DNA of 64,000 nucleotides from Lelliottia nimipressuralis (GCF_004402045.1 NZ_SOMG01000023.1:62001-126000), one strand, 5' to 3'. Numbered from the stretch's first letter, positions 53,387-62,722 are shown. Numbers and translations are program-made. Notes: generated by a model not told the origin, from the sequence alone.

Positions 53387-55297
53387 GTGCGATTCCCGAA
53401 TCAACGTTTAGCGCAACTTTTCGAACTGTTGCAAAACGAGACGCTGCCGCAGGACGAGCTGGCGCAGCGGCTGTCGGTCTCCACGCGAACCGTCCGTGCG
53501 GACATCACCGCCCTGAACGCGCTGCTGGCAAGCCACGGCGCGCAGTTCATCCTGAGCCGGGGCAACGGCTACCAGCTCAAAATTGAGGATGCCGAACGCT
53601 ATCAGCAGCTGCAGGCCTCCCACCCGCGCGCGCTGCGTATTCCGCGGACCGGGCCGGAGCGCGTGCATTATCTGGTGGTGCGTTTTCTGACCTCGGCGTT
53701 TTCCCTCAAGCTTGAGGATCTGGCGGACGAGTGGTTCGTCAGCCGCGCCACGCTGCAAAGCGACATGGCGGAGGTACGCGAGTGGTTCCACCGCTATAAC
53801 TTGACGCTGGAAACCCGTCCGCGTCACGGGATGAAGCTGTTTGGCAGCGAGATGTCGACCCGCGCGTGCCTGACCGATCTGCTCTGGGAGCTGGCGCAGC
53901 AGGATAGCCTGAACCCGCTGGTGACGGACGTGGCGCTGAATGTGGGCGTGGCGGAGCAGATGGTGCCCGTGCTGCACGACGCGCTGACGCGTCATCACAT
54001 TCGCCTGACCGATGAAGGCGAGCTGTTCCTGCGCCTGTACTGCGCGGTGTCGGTGCGCCGCATTAGCGAAGGTTACCCGCTGCCGGAATTCCATGCCGAA
54101 GACGTGGAAGAGAACGTGCGCGAGGCGGCGAAAGATATCGCCGTGACCATCCAGCAGCTGGCGGGCAAAGCGCTTTCGCCCTCGGAGGAGAGCTGGCTGT
54201 GCGTCCACATCGCCGCGCGGCAGATTCAGGAGATCGCGCCCAGCGCCATTAACGCCGATGACGACGAAGCGCTGGTCAACTACATCCTGCGTTACATCAA
54301 CACCCACTATAACTACAACCTGCTCAGCGACGAGCAGCTGCATGCGGATCTGCTCACGCACATCAAAACCATGATCACCCGCGTGCGGTATCAAATCATG
54401 ATCCCCAATCCGCTGCTGGATAACATCAAGCAGCACTACCCGATGGCGTGGGATATGACCCTGGCGGCGGTGTCGAGCTGGGGCAAATACACGCCGTACG
54501 TCATCAGCGAAAACGAGATCGGCTTCCTGGTGCTGCACATCGGCGTCGGGCTGGAGCGTCACTACAACATTGGTTACCAGCGCCAGCCGCGCGTGCTGCT
54601 GGTGTGCGACGCCGGTAATGCGATGGTGCGCATGATTGAGGCGGTGCTGCAGCGCAAATACCCGCAGATTGAGGTTACGCGCACGCTCACCCTGCGCGAG
54701 TACGAGCTGGCGGAAATGATTAGCGAAGACTTTGTGATCGCCACCGCCCGCGTCAGCGAAAAGTCGAAACCGGTGGTGACGATCGCCCCATTCCCGACCG
54801 ACTACCAGTTAGAACAGATCGGCAAGCTGGTGCTGGTGGACCGCACCCGACCGTGGATGCTGGATAAATACTTCGATGCAGCCCATTTCCGTATTCTCGA
54901 CAAACCTGTCGACCAGCAAACGCTGTTCCATGAACTGTGCGCGCAGCTTGAAGGCGAAGGCTTTGTTGGTGCGGAGTTCCTGGATTCGGTCATCGAGCGT
55001 GAAGCCATCGTCAGCACCATGCTCGGCGACGGCATCGCGTTGCCGCACTCCCTCGGCCTGCTGGCGCAAAAAACGGTGGTCTACACCGTGCTCGCCCCGC
55101 ACGGCGTCCAGTGGGGTGACGAAACCGCGCACGTTATCTTCCTGCTCGCCATCAGCAAAAGCGAATACGAAGAGGCGATGGCGATTTACGATATCTTCGT
55201 CACCTTCCTGCGTGAACGGGCGATGACGCGACTCTGTAGCTGCGGTGATTTTGCCGAGTTTAAGGCGGTGGCGATGGAGAGTTTGAGCCGGTTTTGA
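53387..55297 (+). CDS. BglG/MtlR-family activator with PRD, EIIB and EIIA domains
   Basis: 636 residues from GTG 53387 (AGAGGAC upstream). Order: HTH (about 8-65, LAQRLSVSTRTVRADITAL), a second helical DNA-binding segment (to about 165), PRD1 (about 185-290, H274), PRD2 (about 295-395, H384), an EIIB-Gat-like domain with Cys407 (LLVCDAGNAM), and an EIIA-Mtl-like domain with His554 (ALPHS). This is the MtlR-type architecture, controlled by PTS phosphorylation. It most likely activates the upstream operon through the 20-bp palindrome. 32 bases separate it from the nrdG stop. Confidence 0.88.
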   Translation: MRFPNQRLAQLFELLQNETLPQDELAQRLSVSTRTVRADITALNALLASHGAQFILSRGNGYQLKIEDAERYQQLQASHPRALRIPRTGPERVHYLVVRFLTSAFSLKLEDLADEWFVSRATLQSDMAEVREWFHRYNLTLETRPRHGMKLFGSEMSTRACLTDLLWELAQQDSLNPLVTDVALNVGVAEQMVPVLHDALTRHHIRLTDEGELFLRLYCAVSVRRISEGYPLPEFHAEDVEENVREAAKDIAVTIQQLAGKALSPSEESWLCVHIAARQIQEIAPSAINADDDEALVNYILRYINTHYNYNLLSDEQLHADLLTHIKTMITRVRYQIMIPNPLLDNIKQHYPMAWDMTLAAVSSWGKYTPYVISENEIGFLVLHIGVGLERHYNIGYQRQPRVLLVCDAGNAMVRMIEAVLQRKYPQIEVTRTLTLREYELAEMISEDFVIATARVSEKSKPVVTIAPFPTDYQLEQIGKLVLVDRTRPWMLDKYFDAAHFRILDKPVDQQTLFHELCAQLEGEGFVGAEFLDSVIEREAIVSTMLGDGIALPHSLGLLAQKTVVYTVLAPHGVQWGDETAHVIFLLAISKSEYEEAMAIYDIFVTFLRERAMTRLCSCGDFAEFKAVAMESLSRF

Positions 55298-55303
55298 GAT
55301 AAG

Positions 55304-55327
55304 GGCGGACGGATAACATCCGCCTTT
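55304..55327. terminator. Weak hairpin between the regulator gene and nrdG
   Basis: GGCGGA (55304-55309) pairs with TCCGCC (55319-55324), followed by TTT, between convergent stops at 55297 and 55330. Short but in the right place. Confidence 0.45.
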
Positions 55328-55329
55328 GA

Positions 55330-55794
55330 TCAACGCAGATGATGCACTACCTGGTTACTGCTGCCGCGCCAGATAAGCGACGGGTCTTTTAAATCCTGCA
55401 CAAACTTGCCGTCGACCAGGACGTTAATCAGATCCACTATTTCCATTTGCTGCGCGTTCAGCTCATCCAGCCTGTAGCCTGTCCAGACCCAGATGTCTTT
55501 TCCCGCACACTCTGCCCGAATGCGCTTCACCAGCTTCAGGATATCCGGCACGTTTTGCGGATGCAGCGGATCGCCACCGGAGAGGGAAATCCCCTGGCGG
55601 TGAATGCGCGTGTCGTTCAGGTCGCTGATGATTTTATCTTCCATCTCCGCGGTGAACGGCATGCCGGAATTAAGGCGCCAGGTGCTTTTGTTGTAGCAGC
55701 CGGGGCATTCATGAACGCAGCCTGAGACAAACAGGGTGCAGCGGGTGCCGGGGCCGTTGACGATGTCGACGGGGTAGTATTGATGAAAGTTCAT
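55330..55794 (-). CDS. nrdG: Anaerobic ribonucleotide reductase-activating protein
   Basis: 154 residues, radical-SAM enzyme. The cluster motif is CVHECPGC (CX3CX2C, about residues 26-33), and SLSGGDPLHPQN binds S-adenosylmethionine. It forms the glycyl radical on NrdD. It follows nrdD in the same operon with a REP pair in between, as in E. coli order. It also marks the resumption of backbone sequence after the DUF43xx segment. Confidence 0.97.
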   Translation of the reverse strand: MNFHQYYPVDIVNGPGTRCTLFVSGCVHECPGCYNKSTWRLNSGMPFTAEMEDKIISDLNDTRIHRQGISLSGGDPLHPQNVPDILKLVKRIRAECAGKDIWVWTGYRLDELNAQQMEIVDLINVLVDGKFVQDLKDPSLIWRGSSNQVVHHLR

Positions 55795-55807
55795 AGCGGA
55801 TAACCAA

Positions 55808-55882
55808 GCCGGGTGGCGCTGCGCTTACCCGGCCTACAAAAGAGTGCGGTCCGTAGGCCCGGTAAGCGCAGCGCCACCGGGC
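55808..55882. repeat. REP pair inside the nrdDG operon
   Basis: Two inverted REP palindromes (55808-55833 and 55850-55882) fill most of the gap between nrdD and nrdG. They probably stabilise the nrdD part of the transcript. Confidence 0.85.
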
Positions 55883-55899
55883 ATTAACGCGGCAGAGGG

Positions 55900-58038
55900 T
55901 TAACCGATCTGCCCATTCCCTAAATGCTTCACGCGGCGCTTCACCTCTTCCTGCTTGCCGGCGTTAAACGGACGTGCATCCGGGCTGCCGAGATAGCCGC
56001 ACACGCGGCGGGTGACGGAGACGCGAGCCGCGTCGTGGTTGCCGCATTTCGGGCAGGTAAAGCCTTTGCTGGTGCACTCAAACTCACCGGTAAAACCGCA
56101 CTCATAGCACTCGTCGATTGGCGTGTTGGTTCCGTAATACGGCACGTGCTGGTAGCTGTAATCCCATACGTCTTCCAGCGCTTTCAGGTTGTGCTGAATG
56201 TTCGGATACTCGCCGTAGCAGATGAAGCCGCCGCTGGCGATAGGCGGATACGCCGCTTCGAAGTCGATCTTGTCGTACGGGTTTACCTTTTTCTCCACGT
56301 CGAGGTGGAAGCTGTTGGTGTAGTACCCTTTGTCGGTCACACCTTCCACAATACCGAACTCGGCGGTATCCAGACGGCAGAAGCGGTCGCACAGGTTTTC
56401 GCTCGGCGTGCTGTAGAGGCTGAAGCCGTAGCCGGTCTCCTCTTTCCACTGGTCTACCGCGTCGCGCAGGCGCTGAACGATGGCGATGCCTTTCTCACGC
56501 AGCGCGGCGCTGTCGTACATGTGCGTGCCGCCGGCCAGCGCGTTGATGGTTTCGTGAATGCCGATATAGCCCAGCGAAATCGACGCGCGCCCGTTTTTGA
56601 AGATCTCAGACACGTCATCGTCCGCTTTCAGGCGCACGCCGCAGGCTCCTTCCATATAGAGGATGGGCGCGACGCGGGCTTTGACACCTTCGAGGCGCGC
56701 AATGCGGGTCATCAGCGCTTTACGCGCCAGCTGCAGGCGCTCGTCCAGCAGCGTCCAGAAGGCGTCTTCATTACCTTTCGCTTCCAGCGCGATGCGCGGC
56801 AGGTTCAGGCTGATAACGCCCAGGTTGTTGCGTCCGTCGTGGATCTGCTCGCCGTTTTCATCTTCGTACACGCCGAGGAAGCTGCGGCAGCCCATTGGCG
56901 TTTTAAACGAGCCGGTGACCTTCACCACCTGGTCGTAGTTCAGAATGTCCGGATACATGCGCTTGCTCGCGCACTCCAGCGCCAGCTGTTTAATGTCGTA
57001 GTTTGGATCGCCAAACTTGTGGTTCAGGCCGTCGCGGATGGCGAACACCAGTTTCGGGAACACCGCGGTTTTGCGGTTTTTGCCGAGTCCGGAGATACGG
57101 TTGCGCAGGATGGACTGCTGGATCAGACGCGATTCCCAGCTGGTGCCCAGACCGAAGCCGAAGGTCACAAACGGCGTCTGGCCGTTGGCGGTGTGCAGGG
57201 TGTTTACCTCATATTCCAGCGACTGGAACGCGTCGTAGCACTCTTTCTCGGTGCGGGAATGCGCATAGCCGTCAGCGTCCGGGATCTGCCACTCTTCGGC
57301 CGTTTTACGGTGCTTGTTGAAGCTGGCCGTCACGAACGGGGCCAGCACTTCATCAATACGGTTAATGGTGGTGCCGCCGTAAATATGGCTGGCGACCTGG
57401 GCGATAATCTGCGCCGTGACCGCGGTGGCGGTGGAGATCGACTTAGGTGGCTCAATCTCGGCGTTACCCATTTTAAAACCGTGGGTCAGCATGCCCTTCA
57501 GGTCGATCAGCATGCAGTTGAACATCGGGAAGAATGGCGAGTAGTCGAGATCGTGGTAGTGGATCTCACCGCGCTCGTGCGCCGACACTACGTCGCGCGG
57601 TAGCAGATGCTGACGGGCATAGTGTTTGGCCACGATACCGGCCAGCAGATCGCGCTGGGTAGGGATCACTTTACTGTCTTTGTTTGCGTTTTCATTGAGC
57701 AGCGCAGAGTTGGTCTGCTCCACCAGGCCGCGAATTTCCTGGTTCAGACGGCCGCGCTTTTCGCGCTGAACGTCACGATCGTGGCGATATTCAATGTAGG
57801 CGCGCGCCAGCTGCTTGTAGGGGCCCGCCATTAGCTGGTTCTCAACCGCGGTCTGGATCTCGTTGATATCGACCTGGCTGCGTTCATTCATCTGGCTGCT
57901 AACGACTTCTGCGACGGTGGCGCAGTAATCTGCGTCATCGACTCCCGCTGCTTTAGCTGCACGCAGAATGGCTTCCTGAATGCGCTCTGATTTAAACGGC
58001 ACTTTACAGCCATCACGTTTCATCACATGCGGTGTCAT
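55900..58038 (-). CDS. nrdD: Anaerobic ribonucleoside-triphosphate reductase
   Basis: 712 residues from the ATG at 58038, preceded by GGAGTG; equals E. coli NrdD. ATP-cone at 1-100 (VMKRDGCKVPFKSERIQEAIL); the catalytic barrel; the C-terminal zinc site with CYECGFTGEFEC and CPKCGNHD; and the glycyl-radical site RRVCGYLGS (Gly near 681). It reduces NTPs to dNTPs without oxygen, using formate. Paired NrdR and FNR boxes upstream give dual control. Confidence 0.97.
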   Translation of the reverse strand: MTPHVMKRDGCKVPFKSERIQEAILRAAKAAGVDDADYCATVAEVVSSQMNERSQVDINEIQTAVENQLMAGPYKQLARAYIEYRHDRDVQREKRGRLNQEIRGLVEQTNSALLNENANKDSKVIPTQRDLLAGIVAKHYARQHLLPRDVVSAHERGEIHYHDLDYSPFFPMFNCMLIDLKGMLTHGFKMGNAEIEPPKSISTATAVTAQIIAQVASHIYGGTTINRIDEVLAPFVTASFNKHRKTAEEWQIPDADGYAHSRTEKECYDAFQSLEYEVNTLHTANGQTPFVTFGFGLGTSWESRLIQQSILRNRISGLGKNRKTAVFPKLVFAIRDGLNHKFGDPNYDIKQLALECASKRMYPDILNYDQVVKVTGSFKTPMGCRSFLGVYEDENGEQIHDGRNNLGVISLNLPRIALEAKGNEDAFWTLLDERLQLARKALMTRIARLEGVKARVAPILYMEGACGVRLKADDDVSEIFKNGRASISLGYIGIHETINALAGGTHMYDSAALREKGIAIVQRLRDAVDQWKEETGYGFSLYSTPSENLCDRFCRLDTAEFGIVEGVTDKGYYTNSFHLDVEKKVNPYDKIDFEAAYPPIASGGFICYGEYPNIQHNLKALEDVWDYSYQHVPYYGTNTPIDECYECGFTGEFECTSKGFTCPKCGNHDAARVSVTRRVCGYLGSPDARPFNAGKQEEVKRRVKHLGNGQIG

Positions 58039-58198
58039 GATCACTCCATTTTTTAAAAACAGGTTATCCACAGAGGCGGAGAAGTATTCAGAGGCTGTAT
58101 TGTCAGCCAGGTGAGAGACTTCCCTCGTTTCTGACCCTTGTTATCCACAATTCCGGAGAGCGGAGTCGCCGTCTTGTTGTTGGAATAGTAGACGATTA

Positions 58199-58286
58199 AT
58201 ACAAGATGTTGGGTCGGCGTGCATTTTAAGTTCTACATATAGTGATTTGCATCAAACATGTTTGCGATTTATTTGATTCAGAACAA
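58199..58286 (-). promoter_or_regulatory. nrdDG promoter with two NrdR boxes and two FNR boxes
   Basis: NrdR-like 16-mers lie at 58199-58214 (12 of 16) and 58230-58245 (11 of 16), centres 31 bases apart. FNR boxes lie at 58242-58255 (GTGAT-TTGC-ATCAA, 9 of 10) and 58273-58286 (TTGAT-TCAG-AACAA, 9 of 10), centres also 31 bases apart. A -10 TAAAAT is at 58223-58228 on the minus strand, predicting a start near 58215 with FNR near -33.5 and -64.5. This predicts anaerobic activation and dATP-linked NrdR repression. Confidence 0.75.
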
Positions 58287-58382
58287 AGTAAAAAGACGAG
58301 AGTACAAACGGCGGGCGCTGTAGCGATTGTAAATACGAAAAGGAAAAATCTGATTAATTATTCAACAAAAACAGTAAAGTAA

Positions 58383-58407
58383 GCCGGGCGCAACGGGTGC
58401 GCCCGGC
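58383..58407 (-). terminator. Terminator of the treB-treC operon
   Basis: GCCGGGCGCA pairs with TGCGCCCGGC around a 5-base loop. On the minus strand it is followed by TTACTTTACTG, and it begins 7 bases after the treC stop. The rest of 58287-58382 shows no gene. Confidence 0.85.
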
Positions 58408-58414
58408 GAAGGCA

Positions 58415-60058
58415 TTACGCCCGTAGCCACCAGACGGCTTCAAACGGCCGCAGCGTCGTTTTCTGCGGTGACGGATAGTTGCTCATCACCGTCTGCCACT
58501 GGCCGCTCAGAAGGTCATTTGTCCATTCATGAGGGTTATCGCTCAGGTTCGCCATCACGATCAGGGTCTGTCCCTGCCACCGGCGGCGATAGCACCACAG
58601 GGAAGGGTGCTCAGGAAGCAGATCCTCATAATCACCCCACGTCAGCACCGGCAGGGTTTTGCGCAGGCTGATGAGTGACTGGTAGGTGTAAAACACCGAA
58701 TCCGGGTCATCGAGCGCCGCGCGGGCGTTCACGGTCTCATAGTTATCGCAGACGCCAATCCAGGGTTCACCCTCGGTAAAGCCCGCGTTGTGCGAGGCAT
58801 CCCACTGCATCGGCGTGCGGCCGTTGTCGCGAGACTTGCTCGCCAGAATCGCCAGGAGTTCGTCCGGTTCGCGGCCGTTGGCCCGCAGTTCGGCGAACAT
58901 GTTCAGGCTTTCCACGTCGCGGTAATCGGTGATGCGGCTGAAGTGCGGGTTGGTCATGCCCAGCTCTTCGCCCTGGTAGATGTACGGCGTGCCCTGCATA
59001 CCGTGCAGCACCATGCCGAGCATCTTCGCCGCCGGTACGCGGTATTCCCCTTCGTCACCAAAGCGCGACACGATGCGCGGTTGGTCGTGGTTACACCAGA
59101 ACAGCGCGTTCCAGGCTTTGTTATGCATGCCCTGCTGCCAGTGGCGGAAGAGGGTTTTCAGCGCTACGAAGTCCGGCTTCGCCTTCGTCCATTTTTCGCC
59201 GCCGGGGTAGTCCACCTTCAGGTGGTGGAAGTTAAAGGTCATCGACAGCTCGCGTCCGTCGAGGGACGCATACTGCTGGCAGTTTTCCAGCGAGGTCGAG
59301 GACATTTCGCCCACCGTCATCAGGTTGCGCGGCGTAAAGACGTCGCGGCTCATCTCCTGCAGATATTCATGAACGCGCGGCCCGTCGGTATAGAAACGGC
59401 GACCGTCGCCGATGTCGTCATTTGGGAAATCCTGATCTTTCGAAATCAGGTTAATCACGTCCAGACGCAAGCCGTCCACGCCGCGATCGGCCCAGAATTC
59501 GCACACCTTTTTCAGCTCGGCGCGCACGGCAGGGTTTTCCCAGTTGAGATCCGCCTGCTCCGGGGCGAAAAGGTGCAGATAATACTGCTCACTCTCGGCG
59601 TGCCAGCGCCAGGCGTTGCCGCCAAACTTGGAGCGCCAGTTGTTGGGAAGCTGCTCCGGCGTGCCGTCGCGCCAGATGTAGAACTGGCGGTACGGGCTCG
59701 CTTTGTTCAGCGATTCCCGGAACCAGGCGTGCTGTGTGGAGGTGTGGTTAAACACCATATCCAGCACGATGCGAATGCCGCGTTCGTGCGCCCCGGCAAC
59801 CAGCGCGTCGAAATCATCCAGCGTGCCGTAGGCCGGGTCAATGGCGGTGTAATTCGCCACGTCGTAGCCGTTATCCACCTGCGGGGAGATATAAAACGGC
59901 GTCAGCCAGATGGCGTCGATGCCGAGGGTTTTCAGGTAGTCCAGACGCTGCGTTACGCCGCGTAAATCACCGGTGCCGCTGCCGGTCGTGTCCTGAAAAC
60001 TCTTTGGATAGATCTGATAGATGACGCCGTTCTGCCACCAGTGAGGAAGGGTATTCAT
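58415..60058 (-). CDS. treC: Alpha,alpha-phosphotrehalase (trehalose-6-phosphate hydrolase)
   Basis: 547 residues from the ATG at 60058 (MNTLPHWWQNGVIYQIYPKS), a few residues shorter than in E. coli. GH13 family with the four conserved regions visible: DMVFNHTS, GLRLDVINL (nucleophile Asp), MTVGEMSST (acid/base Glu) and FWCNHDQPR. It cleaves trehalose 6-phosphate, delivered by TreB, to glucose and glucose 6-phosphate. Second gene of treBC, 51 bases after treB. Confidence 0.96.
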   Translation of the reverse strand: MNTLPHWWQNGVIYQIYPKSFQDTTGSGTGDLRGVTQRLDYLKTLGIDAIWLTPFYISPQVDNGYDVANYTAIDPAYGTLDDFDALVAGAHERGIRIVLDMVFNHTSTQHAWFRESLNKASPYRQFYIWRDGTPEQLPNNWRSKFGGNAWRWHAESEQYYLHLFAPEQADLNWENPAVRAELKKVCEFWADRGVDGLRLDVINLISKDQDFPNDDIGDGRRFYTDGPRVHEYLQEMSRDVFTPRNLMTVGEMSSTSLENCQQYASLDGRELSMTFNFHHLKVDYPGGEKWTKAKPDFVALKTLFRHWQQGMHNKAWNALFWCNHDQPRIVSRFGDEGEYRVPAAKMLGMVLHGMQGTPYIYQGEELGMTNPHFSRITDYRDVESLNMFAELRANGREPDELLAILASKSRDNGRTPMQWDASHNAGFTEGEPWIGVCDNYETVNARAALDDPDSVFYTYQSLISLRKTLPVLTWGDYEDLLPEHPSLWCYRRRWQGQTLIVMANLSDNPHEWTNDLLSGQWQTVMSNYPSPQKTTLRPFEAVWWLRA

Positions 60059-60109
60059 AATGCGTTCCTGCAAATGCGAAGGGGCGCAACTGCGCCCCGA
60101 AAAAGGAGG

Positions 60110-61531
60110 TTAAACAATCTGCAGCGCGCCCTGACGGAACTTACGCTGATAAACCACGGTGGTGAGCGCCATTGGGACGATAATCGCGATGGCCATCGCC
60201 AGGGCAAACACCTGCCAGAAAGCGGGCTGAATAGAGAGGATACCCGGCAGCCCGCCAACGCCAATCCCGTTTGCCATCACGCCGTACAGACCACACACCA
60301 GGCCTGCCAGACCGGAACCGATCATCGCGCAGAGCATCGGGAAGCGGTATTTCAGGTTGATGCCGTACATGGCCGGTTCGGTGACGCCGAGGTAAGCGGA
60401 GATAGCTGCCGGAACGGAGATCTCACGCTCGTTATGCTTACGGCTGACGATGATGATCCCGGTGACCGCCGACGCCTGCGCAATGTTAGACAGCGCGATG
60501 ATAGGCCAGACCGGCGTGCCGCCGAGGCTCTGGATCATCTGCATATCAATCGCCAGCGTGGTCTGGTGTACGCCGGTGATCACCAGCGGGGCGTACAGGA
60601 AGCCAAACAGCGCGGCACCAATCGGCGCGAAGCTGCCGGTCATCAGGTGACGGACCGCGAAGGCCACGCCGTCGCCAATCATGCGGCCAAACGGACCGAT
60701 AAACGCATGCGCCAGGAACACCGCCAGAATCAGCGAGCAGACCGGCACTACTACCAGATAAAGGTAATCCGGCACGATGCGCTTCAGCCGCGTTTCAATA
60801 AAGCCCAGCGCCAGACCAGCCAGCAATGCCGGAATCACCTGCGCCTGGTAGCCCACCTTAGCGATGGTAAACAGCCCGAAGTTCCACACTTCCGGCACCT
60901 GCTGACCAAGTAAGTAAGCGTTCATTAACTGCGGAGAGACCAGCGTGACGCCCAGCACGATACCCAGAATCGGGGTGCCGCCCATCTTGCGTACCGCGGA
61001 CCAGCAAATCCCCACTGGCAGGTAGAAGAAGATCGCTTCGCCAATCAACCACAGGAAGTCGTACACGGTTTTCAGCGCCGGATACATCTGCGCCAGGGTT
61101 TTGCCGTCGCTCATCGGCACATCACCAATGACGTTACGGAAACCTAAAATTAAGCCCCCGCTGATCAGCGCTGGCAGCAGCGGGAAGAAGATCTCCGCGA
61201 AGTGGGAGATCAGCTGCTCGTGCCATTTCATATTCTGACGTGCGGCCTTCTTCGCCTGCTCTTTATCAGCGGAGGAGTGCCCGGTTGTTGCCAGCAGAGC
61301 CTGATAGTAATCGCCCACTTCGGTACCAATCACCACCTGGAACTGCCCGGCGTTGGTGAAGCAGCCTTTTACCATTTTCAACTCTTCAATGGCTTTCGGA
61401 TTGGCCTTGGCCGGATCGTTCAGCACGAAGCGCAGGCGGGTAATGCAGTGGCTGACGGTCGCGATGTTTTCACGTCCGCCGACCAGGACGATCAGCTGAT
61501 CGATATCGGCTTGTTTGACTTTACTCATCAT
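60110..61531 (-). CDS. treB: Trehalose-specific PTS enzyme IIBC
   Basis: 473 residues. The EIIB domain is about 1-85, with the phosphorylated Cys29 in VSHCITRLRF. The EIIC domain is about 110-470, with about 10 spans and the ISVPAAISAYLGVTEPAMYG motif. TreB imports and phosphorylates trehalose using EIIA-Glc (no EIIA domain is present). A perfect TreR operator lies in the leader. First gene of treBC; treR is upstream on the same strand. Confidence 0.97.
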   Translation of the reverse strand: MMSKVKQADIDQLIVLVGGRENIATVSHCITRLRFVLNDPAKANPKAIEELKMVKGCFTNAGQFQVVIGTEVGDYYQALLATTGHSSADKEQAKKAARQNMKWHEQLISHFAEIFFPLLPALISGGLILGFRNVIGDVPMSDGKTLAQMYPALKTVYDFLWLIGEAIFFYLPVGICWSAVRKMGGTPILGIVLGVTLVSPQLMNAYLLGQQVPEVWNFGLFTIAKVGYQAQVIPALLAGLALGFIETRLKRIVPDYLYLVVVPVCSLILAVFLAHAFIGPFGRMIGDGVAFAVRHLMTGSFAPIGAALFGFLYAPLVITGVHQTTLAIDMQMIQSLGGTPVWPIIALSNIAQASAVTGIIIVSRKHNEREISVPAAISAYLGVTEPAMYGINLKYRFPMLCAMIGSGLAGLVCGLYGVMANGIGVGGLPGILSIQPAFWQVFALAMAIAIIVPMALTTVVYQRKFRQGALQIV

Positions 61532-61605
61532 GAAACCTCATGACAGATGGTGAAGGGGGTAATGACCTGAGCGCAAGCCTACTCCTTCAGCGTGACGGCG
61601 AAAAT

Positions 61606-61617
61606 GGGAACGTTCCC
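61606..61617. promoter_or_regulatory. TreR operator upstream of treB
   Basis: GGGAACGTTCCC is a perfect 12-bp palindrome, with CGA continuing on one side, matching the tre operator core known from E. coli. It lies 74 bases upstream of the treB start. GTGAT just upstream on the minus strand could be half of a CRP site. Confidence 0.85.
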
Positions 61618-61656
61618 GAAATCGGGCGAAGATCACAATAAACCGTTGAGCGGGGG

Positions 61657-62604
61657 TTAAGAAAGGTGGGCGGGAATAACGATCTGACGCGGCTCAGCGC
61701 GCCCGTTGATCTGCTCGATAAGCTGCGCGGCGGCCTGTCTGCCAGACTCGGCGTAGCCCGGATCGACGGTGATAATTTCCGGGTGCAAAAACTTCATCAG
61801 CGGCGTACTGCCCACGCTCGCCACCTGCAGGTTATCGATGCGTTGTTCCTGGATATATTTGCTCGCACCCAGCGCCAGGGTATCCGTGGCGCACACCAGC
61901 GCGGTGGTCTGTGGCGTCAGAACGCCAGCGACCTGCTCGTAGCCCTGCTTCATGCCCAGCCCCGGCAGAGAGGCCACGGCGGAGAGGTTGTGCTGTTTGC
62001 AGAAGGCCAGATAGGCTTCATGGCGACGCTTGCCGGTGGTGATGTCCGCGTGAGGAACGCCGAGGAAGCTGATGTGGCGATGGCCTTGGTCGTACAGGCG
62101 CTGCATTAGGGTAATAATCGCCCCTTCATCGTCATAGCAGACGGACGCGAAGCCGTGGGCATCACGCGCCAGCAGCACCAGCGACGGCTGCCAGGGTTTC
62201 AGCATCTCGTCTTTGATGCCGGTAAAGCCAAACAGCACCACGCCGTCAATGTTGCGCCGCTGGAGCATACCCAGATGCTCTTCAACCAGCTGCACAGAGA
62301 ACTGGCTCTCCATCATGATCGGATCATAGCCCTGCTCGTAGAAGGCGGGCAGCATGGTCTGGACGGCGAGATTTTCGGAGAGCGAATCCAGACGCGAGAC
62401 AATGATCGCGACAACTTTGTCACTCTGCCCGCGCATGGCGCGCGCGGAGCGGGAAGGCGAAAAGCCGTGCTGGTTCATGACCGCCTCAACGCGTTCGCGG
62501 GTGCGTTCGCTGACACCACTTTCGTTGTTCAGCACGCGCGACACGGTGGATTTCCCCACGCCGCTTAAACGCGCGATGTCTTTAATCGTAAGGCGGTTCT
62601 GCAT
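61657..62604 (-). CDS. treR: Trehalose operon repressor TreR (LacI family)
   Basis: 315 residues. The helix-turn-helix is TIKDIARLSGVGKSTVSRVL (about 5-24), followed by the hinge and an effector domain that binds trehalose 6-phosphate. Same size as E. coli TreR. Separate from treBC by 125 bases that contain its operator. Divergent from mgtL-mgtA. Confidence 0.97.
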   Translation of the reverse strand: MQNRLTIKDIARLSGVGKSTVSRVLNNESGVSERTRERVEAVMNQHGFSPSRSARAMRGQSDKVVAIIVSRLDSLSENLAVQTMLPAFYEQGYDPIMMESQFSVQLVEEHLGMLQRRNIDGVVLFGFTGIKDEMLKPWQPSLVLLARDAHGFASVCYDDEGAIITLMQRLYDQGHRHISFLGVPHADITTGKRRHEAYLAFCKQHNLSAVASLPGLGMKQGYEQVAGVLTPQTTALVCATDTLALGASKYIQEQRIDNLQVASVGSTPLMKFLHPEIITVDPGYAESGRQAAAQLIEQINGRAEPRQIVIPAHLS

Positions 62605-62681
62605 GCTGTATTCCCTGTAACAACGACAAAGTGGTCAATTGAGCCTAATGCTATAGCGCGATTTCGCTATGGGCAAAGTCT

Positions 62682-62716
62682 GGTTTACGTTCGGTTTATT
62701 TGCGTGGGGTTATAAT
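62682..62716 (+). promoter_or_regulatory. PhoP box and -10 of the mgtA promoter
   Basis: GGTTTA (62682-62687), five bases, then GGTTTA (62693-62698) is a perfect PhoP direct repeat; TATAAT at 62711-62716 follows 12 bases later, the usual distance for PhoP-activated promoters. Predicted start about 62723, giving a leader of about 270 bases. Confidence 0.9.
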
Positions 62717-62722
62717 ACCGTC

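Noticed and set aside
55924..57603. Long open frame (559 codons) on the plus strand opposite nrdD
   Set aside because: It is antisense to a full-length, well-conserved nrdD and reads as low-complexity Ala/Val/Arg sequence, the usual shadow of GC-rich codon use. No ribosome-binding site or family motif.
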